A DNA stretch of 64,000 nucleotides from Bacteroidales bacterium UBA6851 (GTDB taxonomy: Bacteria > Bacteroidota > Bacteroidia > Bacteroidales > UBA932): assembly GCA_002451795.1 (NCBI GenBank), contig DKDJ01000004.1, forward strand, positions 153,091 through 217,090. The letters run 5' to 3'. The notes under the pieces are model-generated. The model made no database searches and had not been told where the DNA came from. It worked only from the letters and a program-made list of their open reading frames with translations. Positions 45,159 to 54,492 of the stretch are shown one piece after another. Both the position numbers and the translations under genes were made by a program. How positions within the stretch are numbered: the stretch's first letter is position 1; each line of letters begins with the position of its first letter.

Positions 45159-45264
45159 CGTGCCGAAAATGCCCCTTTTTCCGGCTAAAAACAGGCTCAA
45201 ACTACCCAATTACTATCCAGTGAAATGGCAAATCTTCCTGGAAATAAGAGTAGTGAGTTTGATT

Positions 45265-46647
45265 TTATAGACATGGAACCATATATAGCGGAAGGTAAAG
45301 GAGGTCGCCCTTGGTTTCGAGGTCTCCGGTATGGACAATGTAAGGCTGGGCAAGGTAATTTGCATATTTACTGATGCACTTCTCCAGAGACGTGATTGTA
45401 AAGGCTGACGAAGACTTCACTTCGATAGGAGAAATATTATGGCGGCTTGTGATTGATTTCTTCGATATCAGGAAGTCAATCTCCATTCTGTCGTCCTTGT
45501 TCTCCCTTGACGGATTCGAATAGAAAAACAATTTGCATCCGATTGCGGCAAGCATCTGGGCGACAATGTTCTCCATCAGCATTCCTGAATTGATTTCCAG
45601 TTTGTCCTTGAGGATCTTCTGATATAGCTGTTCCGAAACAATTCCCCGTTCATCAAAAGAATGACTGATCATCAGTCCAGTGTCGTTCATATAACATTTG
45701 AGAGAATTGTCCCTCTGTTTGAGTCCCAGCCCGATACTTGGTTCAGTTGTATTGAATGCAAGATTTACCATACGGGCATCTCTCAACCAGAAGAACGAAC
45801 TGTCGTAGTCCCTGAATCTCGCATCCTTATGCAAGTCTGAGAGTTGAAACTTATGCTCGTGAAGTTGCAGCTGACCTGGAATGGCCTCGTAAATTGCCTT
45901 CACCTTTGATGTATGTATTCCAGCATACTGGTCGATGCAATTATTGTACAGGTTCAGGATTTGCCTTTTGACCCTGTCTACATCTTCGAAAGACCTTGTC
46001 TCAAGATATTCCATTACAGCCTGAGGCATTCCTCCGACTATCATATAAAGGCGAAAGTAGTCCATCAGTTTACGATGCATTGATTGCCCCACCGGTTCTT
46101 TTGTCTCGAACTTCATTCTCACGAACTCCATCAGATTTTCTTCACCGAGTGCCCACAGAAATTCCTCAAAGTCCATAGGTTGCAAGACCACCTTTTCTTC
46201 TTCTGAAGGAACGAGATAGTCTTCCTGTTTTTCACTGCCTTTCAATTTCTTTCTGGTGCTCATCTGCATGCCGAGGAGAGAGCCTGTCTCCAGATAATCA
46301 TAACGCCCGTCCTCCACCAAATATTTGATGGCTGCGCGAGCGGCAGGGCAGAACTCAATCTCATCGAATACGATGATTGAATCCCGTGGGTAAAGTTTTG
46401 TTGAATAGAATGTGCTTAGGTATGTGAAGAGCATATCCAGATTGCCCTTGTAGTTCTTGAACAAATCCTTTATGTCATCCCCTACCTTGAAGAAGTCAAT
46501 GATGATATGGCTTTTGTATTCGTTCTTTGCGAACTCTTCAACAATATAGCTCTTCCCGACACGTCTTGCGCCTTCTATCATCATTGCGGATTTGCCGTGC
46601 CGTTTGGTCTTCCAGATGACGAGTTGGTCATATAATTTTCTTTTCAT
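45265..46647 (-). CDS. DUF4143-type AAA ATPase
   Basis: Protein of 460 residues. N-terminal P-loop ATPase domain: Walker A EGARRVGKSYIV near residue 28, Walker B SIIVFDEIEF, and ETGSLLGMQ. The C-terminal DUF4143 region ends with a nuclease-like DF...IEVK segment (MEIDFLISKKS, NISPIEVKSSS). Such proteins occur in multiple copies in gut Bacteroidetes, often mobile, function unknown. Start set at ATG; the GTG one codon upstream is the last base triplet of the third leader repeat. A TACATTTG -7 element and three exact repeats lie in the leader. Confidence 0.8.
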   Translation of the reverse strand: MKRKLYDQLVIWKTKRHGKSAMMIEGARRVGKSYIVEEFAKNEYKSHIIIDFFKVGDDIKDLFKNYKGNLDMLFTYLSTFYSTKLYPRDSIIVFDEIEFCPAARAAIKYLVEDGRYDYLETGSLLGMQMSTRKKLKGSEKQEDYLVPSEEEKVVLQPMDFEEFLWALGEENLMEFVRMKFETKEPVGQSMHRKLMDYFRLYMIVGGMPQAVMEYLETRSFEDVDRVKRQILNLYNNCIDQYAGIHTSKVKAIYEAIPGQLQLHEHKFQLSDLHKDARFRDYDSSFFWLRDARMVNLAFNTTEPSIGLGLKQRDNSLKCYMNDTGLMISHSFDERGIVSEQLYQKILKDKLEINSGMLMENIVAQMLAAIGCKLFFYSNPSRENKDDRMEIDFLISKKSITSRHNISPIEVKSSSAFTITSLEKCISKYANYLAQPYIVHTGDLETKGDLLYLPLYMVPCL

Positions 46648-46725
46648 CACGAAATCAAGCTTTGTATTACACTAAAATTACACGAAATCAAGCTACAAAA
46701 CATTGTGTCTTTACACGAAATCAAG
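46648..46725 (-). repeat. Three 12-bp repeats at exactly 33-bp spacing before the DUF4143 gene
   Basis: CACGAAATCAAG occurs at 46648-46659, 46681-46692 and 46714-46725, each 33 bp apart. On the coding strand it reads CTTGATTTCGTG, the last copy directly touching the ATG. Copies two and three share 15 bp (with leading TTA). All lie downstream of the -7 element, so they would be in the 5' leader. Confidence 0.9.
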
Positions 46726-46726
46726 G

Positions 46727-46734
46727 CAAATGTA
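46727..46734 (-). promoter_or_regulatory. -7 element for the DUF4143 gene
   Basis: TACATTTG on the minus strand, directly next to the outermost leader repeat. About 80 nt upstream of the ATG. Confidence 0.5.
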
Positions 46735-46902
46735 CGAAAGAGAAACAACAAATGCAACTCGGTTTGACCTTCTCTGAGAATGGTTAACACTTTTGGGGTG
46801 GTTAAACTAAGTTTGTTTACACATTCACTGGACCGGTTTACATCGGATGGTCCATTCCCCTAAAGTGGTTGTCAAACGTACTGTTTCCATTGACATGATG
46901 CT
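46735..46902. other. Non-coding flank of the IS remnant
   Basis: No gene seen. Contains several imperfect inverted repeats, including a TGGACC/GGTCCA pair near 46830-46856 and a CACTTTTGGGG / CCCCTAAAGTG pair near 46787 and 46857. These may be remains of an IS terminus; the boundary could not be fixed. Confidence 0.35.
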
Positions 46903-46926
46903 GGAAGACGAGAGTCTTCCTTTTTT
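46903..46926 (+). terminator. Terminator-like hairpin
   Basis: GGAAGAC / GTCTTCC stem, loop GAGA, followed by six T on the plus strand. No plus-strand gene ends here, so it may be a relic of a lost element. Confidence 0.6.
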
Positions 46927-46964
46927 GTTGGTTGTTGCTGGCCGTACGGCCGGCAACAACCAAC
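46927..46964. repeat. 38-bp near-perfect palindrome (left side of island)
   Basis: Nineteen-bp arms without a loop, one mismatch (T at 46939 against G at 46952). The centre is GGCCGTACGGCC and the outer arms read GTTGGTTGTTG. A similar long palindrome lies at 60405-60438. Confidence 0.85.
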
Positions 46965-46990
46965 CGCGCATCAAAGGTAACTACTTTTTT

Positions 46991-47709
46991 CTACACGGCC
47001 ACCTCCTCTGTTAAAGTTTCTTCAGTAAGCCTGGATAAGTCAGGGGCATATGCACCAAGTTGTGGATCTTCCGATGCCACCGCCTGACGGCAATAGTTCT
47101 TCCAACAGCGCTGCTGCTCACCACATTGATTATGAGCTTGTTCTGGTGTCTGCCAGCCAATGCTCATATGCGGTCGCTGCGTGTTGTAGAAGTCAATGAT
47201 ACGGCAAAGTTCCAACTTGCAGACTTCTCTGGTCGGGATGGTCATCTTGTAGAGCCACTCGCTTTTGAGGATGCCGTTGGCACGCTCCGCGATGGCATTT
47301 TCCAACGGGTCCCCACTCTGGGTCATGCTAATTCTGACGCCATGCTTCTTGAGCTCGGATACATAAGCGTCACTACAATACTGGCAGCCACGATCGGAAT
47401 GGTGGATAAGCCTGTTGGAGGTCTCGTAATCAATCGTATCCAATGCCATTCTAAGAGCCTCTAGAGGGTATATGGTCTCCAGGGTGGGACCGAGAGCCCA
47501 ACCGACTATCTTGTGTGAGTAAGCGTCCGTTATCAGCGAAAGGTAGCAGACGCCTTCCTCTGTTTCTATATACGTAATGTCGCTGACCCATATTTCGTTA
47601 GGCCTGTGCGGAACCACATCCTTAATGAGAGGTTCGGGTACTTCCTGTAGTGGTGGTTCGAGTCCGTGGTCTTGTACCGTCGACGACGCCGGATATGGAC
47701 CATCAGGCC
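46991..47709 (-). pseudogene. IS3-family transposase remnant (frameshifted and truncated)
   Basis: The rve integrase core is recognisable: NEIWVSDITYIE (Asp), LIHHSDRGCQYCS (Asp) and ENAIAERANGILK (Glu), then RPHMSIGWQTPEQAH. The upstream part is in another frame: MVHIRRRRRYKTTDSNHHYR, then KYPNL, after which two extra bases near 47627 shift the frame into the DDE domain (VPHRPNEIWVSD). Everything before GLMVHI, including the HTH OrfA and first part of OrfB, is missing where an ISL3 remnant begins. It cannot make a working transposase. Confidence 0.85.
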
Positions 47710-48468
47710 AACGAGGTGAAGGAACTGCAAGCGGCTAGTCTCAATACAGCCCAGATAGCCAGGAAGTTGGGTATCGCCAGACAAACCGTACGAAAGCACA
47801 TCAAATAAAACTCGCTGCCGAAGCGGGCAAGCAAGGAGCGGATACCCTACTTCCTTTACGACACATATGTTGAGGAAGCCTACCGGCATGGGAAGGATCT
47901 CCGGAAAATCTTTCTGGAAATCAAGGAACAAGGCTTTCCCGGAACTCTGACGCCATTCTATGACCACTATCGTCATCTGTCCGACGGACATCGCGGCTTC
48001 AGATCGAAGCAAGACGTTGCAGAAATGCAGAAATCCCCTGACACCGGACGGGAGCCGCTGCTTCCCATACGCCAGATAGCCCATATCGTTGACAAGAGCA
48101 TACGCAAGAAGAAAATGCGGGACGAGGAGGCTCTGATAGTTGAGAGGCTAATGCCTCTTGGCTAGTTCAGAGACATATACGACGCGGCCGCCACCTTTTA
48201 TGACACGATAATGGGCGACAGTGTGGACGACTTGACTGTGTGGCTAAAAACTTACGCACAATCACCCTTGCGGGAGCTGCGGTCGCTTGCCTATGGTATC
48301 CAGATGGATCTGAAAGCTGTCCAAAACGCAATTGCTACGAACATATCAAACGGCATCGTCGAAGGGTATGTAAACAAACTGAAAGCGGTAAAGCGGACTA
48401 TGTATGGGCGCGCCTCCCTTGCACTCTTGAAGAGGAAAATGGTGTTCAGCGACCTATGCTTCAACTAA
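47695..48468 (+). pseudogene. ISL3-family transposase remnant with two nonsense codons
   Basis: One reading frame through the region shows an HTH (LNTAQIARKLGIARQTVRKHIK), a linker (YVEEAYRHGKDLRKIFLEIKE) and the ISL3 C-terminus (NISNGIVEGYVNKLKAVKRT, then MYGRASLALLKRKMVF). It is interrupted by TAA at 47806-47808 and TAG at 48163-48165. The first half with the catalytic Asp residues is missing. A possible ISL3 terminal inverted repeat (GCGGAAGAACC) follows at about 48472-48482. The junction with the IS3 remnant is somewhere in 47695-47712. Confidence 0.8.
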
Positions 48469-48651
48469 ATTGCGGAAGAACCACTATTTTCAGTTCAAGT
48501 CAGCCACGATATAATAAAAATACGAACTAATGCCCCTCGTATACAGCAAGGGCATTCAATATGAAAAGAATACTTGTACTCGTGTGCCCACAAATCATAG
48601 CCTAACATGTTTATTTTCACCTCCTAAATTAGAGGCTTAACATTAAATTCG

Positions 48652-48659
48652 TATATTTG
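48652..48659 (+). promoter_or_regulatory. -7 element for the restriction/helicase cluster
   Basis: TATATTTG, 21 nt upstream of the first cluster gene. The only good promoter match before the five-gene run, suggesting a single transcript. Confidence 0.5.
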
Positions 48660-48680
48660 TGAGGGCAAGCATAAAACGGC

Positions 48681-51600
48681 ATGAGTTTGAAGTTGATAAA
48701 CAACATAAGTGAGAGAGTTGTAGATGACCTTAAAGAACGGATATCCGATGGAGGTCGCATAAGTATTGCGGCCGCATCGTTCTCTATCTATGCCTATGAG
48801 GCTCTCAAAGAAGAACTGGAAAAGGTGGAACAACTGAGGTTCATCTTTACTTCTCCGACATTTGTAAGCGAAGGTAACGCCAAGGAAAAAAGGGAGTTCT
48901 TCATACCTAAACTCAATCGTGAACGCAACCTTTATGGTACAGACTTCGAAATAAGGCTTCGTAATAAATTATCCCAGAAGGCCATCGCAAAAGAATGTGC
49001 AGATTGGATTCGCAGAAAGGCGCAATTCAAATCAAATTCTTCCGATGAGCAGATGGGCGGATTCCTTCACCTTTCCGGTGAATCTGATACTGTATATGTG
49101 CCTTTCAATGATTTTACGACTTCACAGCTGGGATGCGTCAGGGGGAACGAAGTATATAGCATGGTCAATGTCTTGCCATCGCCGGCATCAGACAGCTATC
49201 TGAGCATCTTCAATTCGCTGTGGGACAATGATGACAAGTTTTCGGATGTCACGGAAAAGGTACTTGATTATATCGATACTGTCTATCAGGAAAATGCTCC
49301 GGAATACATCTACTTCATCACCCTATACAACATTTTCAGAGAGTTCCTTGAAGACATTTCAGAGGATGTTTTGCCCAATGAGCGTACAGGCTTCAAGAAC
49401 AGCCTGATATGGAATAAGCTCTATAACTTCCAGAAGGACGCTGCTTTGGCAATCATCAACAAGTTGGAAAAATACAACGGGTGTATCCTTGCGGACAGTG
49501 TGGGTCTTGGAAAGACATTCACGGCGCTTGCTGTAATCAAATACTACGAGAACAAGAATAAATCCGTGCTGGTGCTCTGCCCGAAGAAACTGAATGGCAA
49601 CTGGCAGAATTACAGAGCCAATTATAAGAACAACCCTATAGCCGGAGATAGGCTAAGATATGATATACTGTTTCATACGGATTTGTCCAGAGAACATGGC
49701 GAAAGCAACGGACTGGATCTTGCCAATGTCAATTGGGGCAATTATGACCTGATAGTGATAGACGAAAGCCATAATTTTAGAAACGGGGGAAATATAGACG
49801 AGGTTGAAGACTTCCCGGAGACAGAAACTCCGCCAAGAAAAGAGAATCGCTACCAGAGGCTGATGAATAAGGTCATTCGCCCCGGCGTTAAGACCAAGGT
49901 CCTGATGCTCAGCGCCACACCTGTCAACAACCGTTTCAACGATTTGAAAAACCAACTCCAACTGGCATACGAGGGGAAATCACAGATTATAAATGACGCA
50001 TTGGGTCTGGGCAAGGGAATTGATGACATCTTCCGCGCAGCACAAACCGCTTATAACAGATGGGCTAAGCTTCCGATTGAGGAACGTACCACCGAGCAAT
50101 TATTGTCCGATTTGAGTTTTGACTTCTTCCAGGTGCTTGACGCTGTCACAATCGCCCGCAGCCGAAGCCACATCATGAAGTATTATGACACGAAAGACAT
50201 CGGAAAATTTCCGGAAAGGCTTACCCCCATATCCAGACGGCCTGCTCTGACAGACCTTGATTCCGCAATAAATTTCAAAGACATAGCGGAGTCGTTGAAC
50301 TCACTTAATCTCTCATACTATACTCCTTCGTTGTACTTGCTGGAAAGTGCAAAAGACGATTATTCCATTGACTACGAAGGAGAAGGTTTGTCAATAGACG
50401 GTCGCGAGAAAGGACTTCGCAATCTCATGGCGGCGAATCTTTTAAAGCGTCTTGAGAGTTCTGTAAACTCGTTCAGACTCACACTTGCGAGGATACGCGA
50501 AGGTATTGGCAATGTATTGCGCGTGATTGATGAATATGGACTCAGAAAGTCAGCGAGCGTCGTTCGGATTCCGGACATTGGCCTCGAAGGCCTTGAACTC
50601 GAAGACGATATAGTCATCAATAAAAAGACATCCATAAGGCTTGCGGATATGGACTACATATCGTGGCGGCGTGATCTGGAAGCAGACAAAACCCAGCTTG
50701 ACTTGCTCCTGTTCATGCTCAAGGACATAACTCACGAACATGACAGCAAGCTTCAGATGCTTATCGAAGATATTCGCCATAAATTCGAGCACCCGATAAA
50801 TGACAACAATCACAAGATTCTAATATTCACGGCCTTTGCCGACACTGCCGAATACTTGTATGAGAATCTGTCCGGAAGAATCAAGGAGAGGCTTGGTCTT
50901 AACACGGCCATTGTGACCGGAAATTCTGACGAGAAATGTACGATAAAGAATTTTACATCCGGATTCAACAATATCCTTACATTCTTCTCACCTAAGTCTA
51001 AAGATAGAGACACGCTCTTTCCCGATGCGAAGGAAGATATAGACATCTTGATAGCGACAGACTGCATCAGTGAGGGTCAGAACCTTCAGGACTGCGACTA
51101 TCTGATAAACTACGACATCCACTGGAACCCGGTTCGGATCATCCAACGGTTCGGACGAATTGACCGGATAGGCTCGACAAACGACTGCATACAGTTGGTC
51201 AATTATTGGCCTGACATGGAACTCGATGACTACATCAAGCTCAAAGGAAGAGTCGAGAGCAGAATGAAGGCCACGATTTTGACGGCTGCCGGAACCGGCA
51301 ATCCCTTGTCCGCAGGAGAAGAGGCGGATTTGCAGTATCGACTGGGGCAGCTTAAACGGCTTCAGGAGGAAGTTGTAGATATTGAGGATATGGACACAGG
51401 CATAAACATTATGGATCTCGGGCTCAATGAGTTTAGGATGGATTTGCTGTCTTATGTGAAGGAACATCCGGACATTGAGTATGCGCCGTTTGGCCTCGAC
51501 GCTGTTGCCCGGTCCTCCGAACACACAAAACCTGGAGTCATCTTCATACTGAAGAACCGCAACAATGCCGTGAACATCGGAAAGAAGAATCTTCTGCATC

Positions 51601-51938
51601 CATTCTATATGGTTTATCTTGCAGATGACGGTCAGGTCCTATGCGATTACCTGCATCCGAAGAATCTTTTGGATACGATGCGTCATCTCTGTAAGGGCAA
51701 ATCGGAATACGACAGAGACTTGTGTGCTGAAGTCAATAAAGAGACCGATGATGGAAGAAAGATGGAACGCTATAGCTCTTTATTACATTGTGCTGTAAAA
51801 AGTATTGCCGAGGTCAAGGAGGAATCAGATATACAAAGTCTGTTTTCTGAGGGAGAGACTACTGCGCTGTTGGATGACATCAAAGGTCTGGATGATTTTG
51901 AACTTATTTCATTCCTGATAATACGAGAGAAGAAATGA
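48681..51938 (+). CDS. SNF2-like helicase with N-terminal PLD-like domain
   Basis: Protein of 1085 residues. The first about 180 residues resemble a PLD-like fold (RISIAAASFSIYAYEALKEEL) but no HxK catalytic motif is visible. The superfamily 2 core follows: Walker A ADSVGLGKTFTA at residues 271-282, DEAH-type box DESH at 361-364, SATPVNNR, and the C-terminal half with DCISEGQNLQDCDYLINYDI and motif VI QRFGRIDRIGS near 821-831. Likely an ATP-driven DNA translocase. Its last 4 bp overlap the DUF4391 start (ATGA). This helicase next to DUF4391 and type III Mod/Res points to a defence role, which is inference. Confidence 0.85.
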   Translation: MSLKLINNISERVVDDLKERISDGGRISIAAASFSIYAYEALKEELEKVEQLRFIFTSPTFVSEGNAKEKREFFIPKLNRERNLYGTDFEIRLRNKLSQKAIAKECADWIRRKAQFKSNSSDEQMGGFLHLSGESDTVYVPFNDFTTSQLGCVRGNEVYSMVNVLPSPASDSYLSIFNSLWDNDDKFSDVTEKVLDYIDTVYQENAPEYIYFITLYNIFREFLEDISEDVLPNERTGFKNSLIWNKLYNFQKDAALAIINKLEKYNGCILADSVGLGKTFTALAVIKYYENKNKSVLVLCPKKLNGNWQNYRANYKNNPIAGDRLRYDILFHTDLSREHGESNGLDLANVNWGNYDLIVIDESHNFRNGGNIDEVEDFPETETPPRKENRYQRLMNKVIRPGVKTKVLMLSATPVNNRFNDLKNQLQLAYEGKSQIINDALGLGKGIDDIFRAAQTAYNRWAKLPIEERTTEQLLSDLSFDFFQVLDAVTIARSRSHIMKYYDTKDIGKFPERLTPISRRPALTDLDSAINFKDIAESLNSLNLSYYTPSLYLLESAKDDYSIDYEGEGLSIDGREKGLRNLMAANLLKRLESSVNSFRLTLARIREGIGNVLRVIDEYGLRKSASVVRIPDIGLEGLELEDDIVINKKTSIRLADMDYISWRRDLEADKTQLDLLLFMLKDITHEHDSKLQMLIEDIRHKFEHPINDNNHKILIFTAFADTAEYLYENLSGRIKERLGLNTAIVTGNSDEKCTIKNFTSGFNNILTFFSPKSKDRDTLFPDAKEDIDILIATDCISEGQNLQDCDYLINYDIHWNPVRIIQRFGRIDRIGSTNDCIQLVNYWPDMELDDYIKLKGRVESRMKATILTAAGTGNPLSAGEEADLQYRLGQLKRLQEEVVDIEDMDTGINIMDLGLNEFRMDLLSYVKEHPDIEYAPFGLDAVARSSEHTKPGVIFILKNRNNAVNIGKKNLLHPFYMVYLADDGQVLCDYLHPKNLLDTMRHLCKGKSEYDRDLCAEVNKETDDGRKMERYSSLLHCAVKSIAEVKEESDIQSLFSEGETTALLDDIKGLDDFELISFLIIREKK

Positions 51939-52588
51939 TTAGAGATTTGTTTCCGCAGCAGACACTCGTTGAAAGGCTCGTTCCCAAGAAGGCGTTTATC
52001 GACAACTTAGGAGCGAATGTCCGGATGAAGGAAAATTTCACCCGGAAAATCGAACGCATAGAGTGGCTTGCAAAGCTCGCTCCTTCCACGATAAATGTCC
52101 GGGACGGAAAGAATGTTCACGAAATTGCGGTGTTCCTCGTGACAATGAAGGAGCGTGACCTCGCGGAATACATATTCTCTTTCATCGATGAGATGATGCC
52201 TCGTCATACGCTGTTCATCCTCTGCTTTGAAGAGAAGACTTGCTTTCTCATAAACTATAAAGAGCCGTTGGAGCAAGTAAGCGATTCCGGGAAGCATTAC
52301 AGGATTATCATGACTTTCAGTACCGATTGGCTTCCGGCAGCTTCTGCCTGTCTCACTCTGTCCGGTGACACTATGGACGGTATATACGAATCGTATGTAA
52401 GGATAATTGCCGGAGACAGTATAATGTCTGAAGAAAAGAACATCAAGGAAGCGATAATCCGGACTGATCAGAGAGCTGCTCTTCTGAATGAGATAGCCTG
52501 TCTTGAGCGAAGAGTGCAGGCGGAGACGCAGCCGAATAAGAAGTTCGAGCTGCACAGAGCCTTGGTTGAATTAAAAAAGAAACTATAA
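51935..52588 (+). CDS. DUF4391 domain protein
   Basis: Protein of 217 residues. The sequence FPQQTLVERLVPKKAFIDN, ARMKENFTRKIERIEWLAKL-like opening and the middle strand-rich part HEIAVFLVTMKERDL, RHTLFILCFEEKTCFLINY fit DUF4391. The C-terminus is a coiled coil (LLNEIACLERRVQAETQPNKK). No catalytic residues identified. Family members typically lie beside helicase and type III restriction genes; function unknown. It is fused by overlap to the helicase gene and lies 5 bp before mod. Confidence 0.75.
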   Translation: MIRDLFPQQTLVERLVPKKAFIDNLGANVRMKENFTRKIERIEWLAKLAPSTINVRDGKNVHEIAVFLVTMKERDLAEYIFSFIDEMMPRHTLFILCFEEKTCFLINYKEPLEQVSDSGKHYRIIMTFSTDWLPAASACLTLSGDTMDGIYESYVRIIAGDSIMSEEKNIKEAIIRTDQRAALLNEIACLERRVQAETQPNKKFELHRALVELKKKL

Positions 52589-52593
52589 ATACC

Positions 52594-54491
52594 ATGGAAA
52601 AGTTGAATATGCAAAGCGCCGACGGCGTGCAGGCAAACATTGGGAAGATAGCCTCGCTGTTCCCGGACTGCGTGACCGAGACAATCACGGGTTATGAACC
52701 GGATGGCAGTCCCATACTCAGGCATAAGGTGGACTTCGAGAAGTTGCAGCAGAATCTTTCCTCTGAGATTATCTCCGGCAAGGAGGAACGCTATCAGTTC
52801 ACTTGGCCGGACAAGAAAAAGGCAATCTTGCTGGCTAACTCGCCAATCAATGCTACGCTTCGTCCGTGCCGGGAGGAGAGTGTGGATTTTGACAGCACCG
52901 GGAACCTCTACATTGAGGGTGATAATCTCGATGTCCTGAAATGCCTGAAAGAGACTTACCTGCATAAGGTGAAGATGATTTACATCGACCCGCCATACAA
53001 CACCGGCAACGACTTCGTCTATGAGGACGACTTTGCTGAGTCAACTTCCGAGTATCTTGCAAACTCAGGGCAGTTCGATGAGCAGGGGCGGCGTCTTGTG
53101 ACGAACACCGAGAGCAACGGACGGTTCCACACGGATTGGCTGAATATGATTTATCCGAGGCTCAAGGTGGCACGAGATCTTCTTACTGAGGATGGGGTGA
53201 TATTTATTTCAATTGATGACCATGAACAGGACAACTTGAAACGAATTTGCTGTGAGTTGTTTGGAGAGCGCAATTTTGTTACTCAACTTGTTTGGCAAAA
53301 AATACATAGTATTAAAAATGATGCGAGGTATTTTTCTGAGAACCATGAATATGTCATAGTTCATGCAAAAAATAAAGAATTATACAAGGTCGGGCTTCTT
53401 CCAAGAACGACCGAGATGAACGACCGGTATAAGAATCCTGACGGTGACCCTCGTGGGCCATGGCAATCCGGGGATCTTGTTGCCAGTGGGGAAAGAAGTA
53501 ATGGCCATTACCTTGTAACCAGTCCCAAAACAGGAAAAACATTCGATGTACCTCATGGTAAGCATTGGGTTTATGCAAAAGAAAACCTTTTGGCTTTAGT
53601 CGATGATAATCAGATTTGGTTTGGCGAAGACGGCAATTCATTCCCAAGGAAGAAAAGATTTTTGTCAGACGTTCAAGATGGCAGGACACCAAGTACAATC
53701 TGGCTTTCCGAAGAAGTGGGCCACAATCAAACTGCGACAAGGGAAGTAAAACAGTTATTCAAGGACAATAAGTATTTTGATTTTCCGAAACCTATTGCCT
53801 ACATTAAGCAAATGATTCAGATATCAACTTCAAATGACGATATCGTACTCGACTTCTTTTCCGGTTCCGCCACAACCGCCCATGCGGTAATGCAATTAAA
53901 TGCAGAAGAGATGGGGGGGGGGGTAATCGTAAATTCATCATGGTTCAGCTTCCCGAACTTACTGACGAAAAGAGTGAAGCCTATAAAGCCGGCTACAAGA
54001 CCATCTGCGAAATCGGCAAGGAACGCATCCGCCGGGCCGGCAGGAAGATCAAGGAGGATAACCCTCTCACCACCCAGGACCTCGACACCGGATTCCGTGT
54101 CCTGAAACTGGATTCCTCAAATATGCAGGATGTGTATTATTCCCCTGCCGACACCACACAGGCCAATCTGTTCAGCCAGGTGGACAATGTCAAAGACGAC
54201 AGGACTCCGGAAGACCTTCTCTTCCAGGTGATGCTGGAGCTGGGCGCGACACTGGACAGCAAGATTGAGACGACTGTCATTGCCGGGAAACAGGTCTTCA
54301 ATGTGGCGGACAATTACCTTGTTGCTTGTTTTGACACGGACATCGACGATGAAGTGGTGACCGCCATCGCCAAGATGCAGCCGCAGTATGCTGTCTTGCG
54401 AGACAAGTCAATGTCAAACGACAGCACTGCGACCAATTTCGAGCAGATATTCAGGACTTATGCGCCGAACACCGTGACGAAAGTATTATAG
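52594..54491 (+). CDS. mod: Type III DNA methyltransferase Mod, out of frame at a G11 tract
   Basis: Adenine-specific methyltransferase and target-recognition subunit. Catalytic motif DPPYNTG is at residues 132-138, the middle 150-400 is the likely recognition region, and the SAM-binding motif DFFSGSATTAHA at 420-431. Right after it, at residue 440, an 11-G tract shifts the frame: the first frame ends at 54105 (503 residues, about 60 of them wrong), while the true C-terminus (RKFIMVQLPELTDEKSEAYK onward) continues to 54491. Nine or 12 Gs would give a 631-632-residue enzyme. As read here it is probably inactive. One base after its stop, res begins. Confidence 0.88.
53913..53923 (+). repeat. 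Poly-G tract (11 G) inside mod
   Basis: Eleven consecutive G, by far the longest G run in the window, located just after the SAM motif of mod. Slipped-strand mispairing in such tracts switches genes on and off; 9 or 12 G would be ON, 10 or 11 OFF. A sequencing or assembly length error is the alternative. Confidence 0.95.
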
Positions 54492-54492
54492 T

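Noticed and set aside
46648..46725. CRISPR array
   Set aside because: Only three 12-bp repeats with 21-bp gaps, placed in a gene leader, and no cas genes anywhere in the window.
47695..48468. Stop-codon recoding in the ISL3 frame
   Set aside because: Two different stop codons (TAA and TAG) plus loss of the N-terminal half fit simple decay; other genes use both as normal stops.
52594..54105. Treating the 503-residue frame as a complete Mod
   Set aside because: It ends in about 60 residues that do not resemble Mod, while the proper continuation is found in another frame directly after the G tract.
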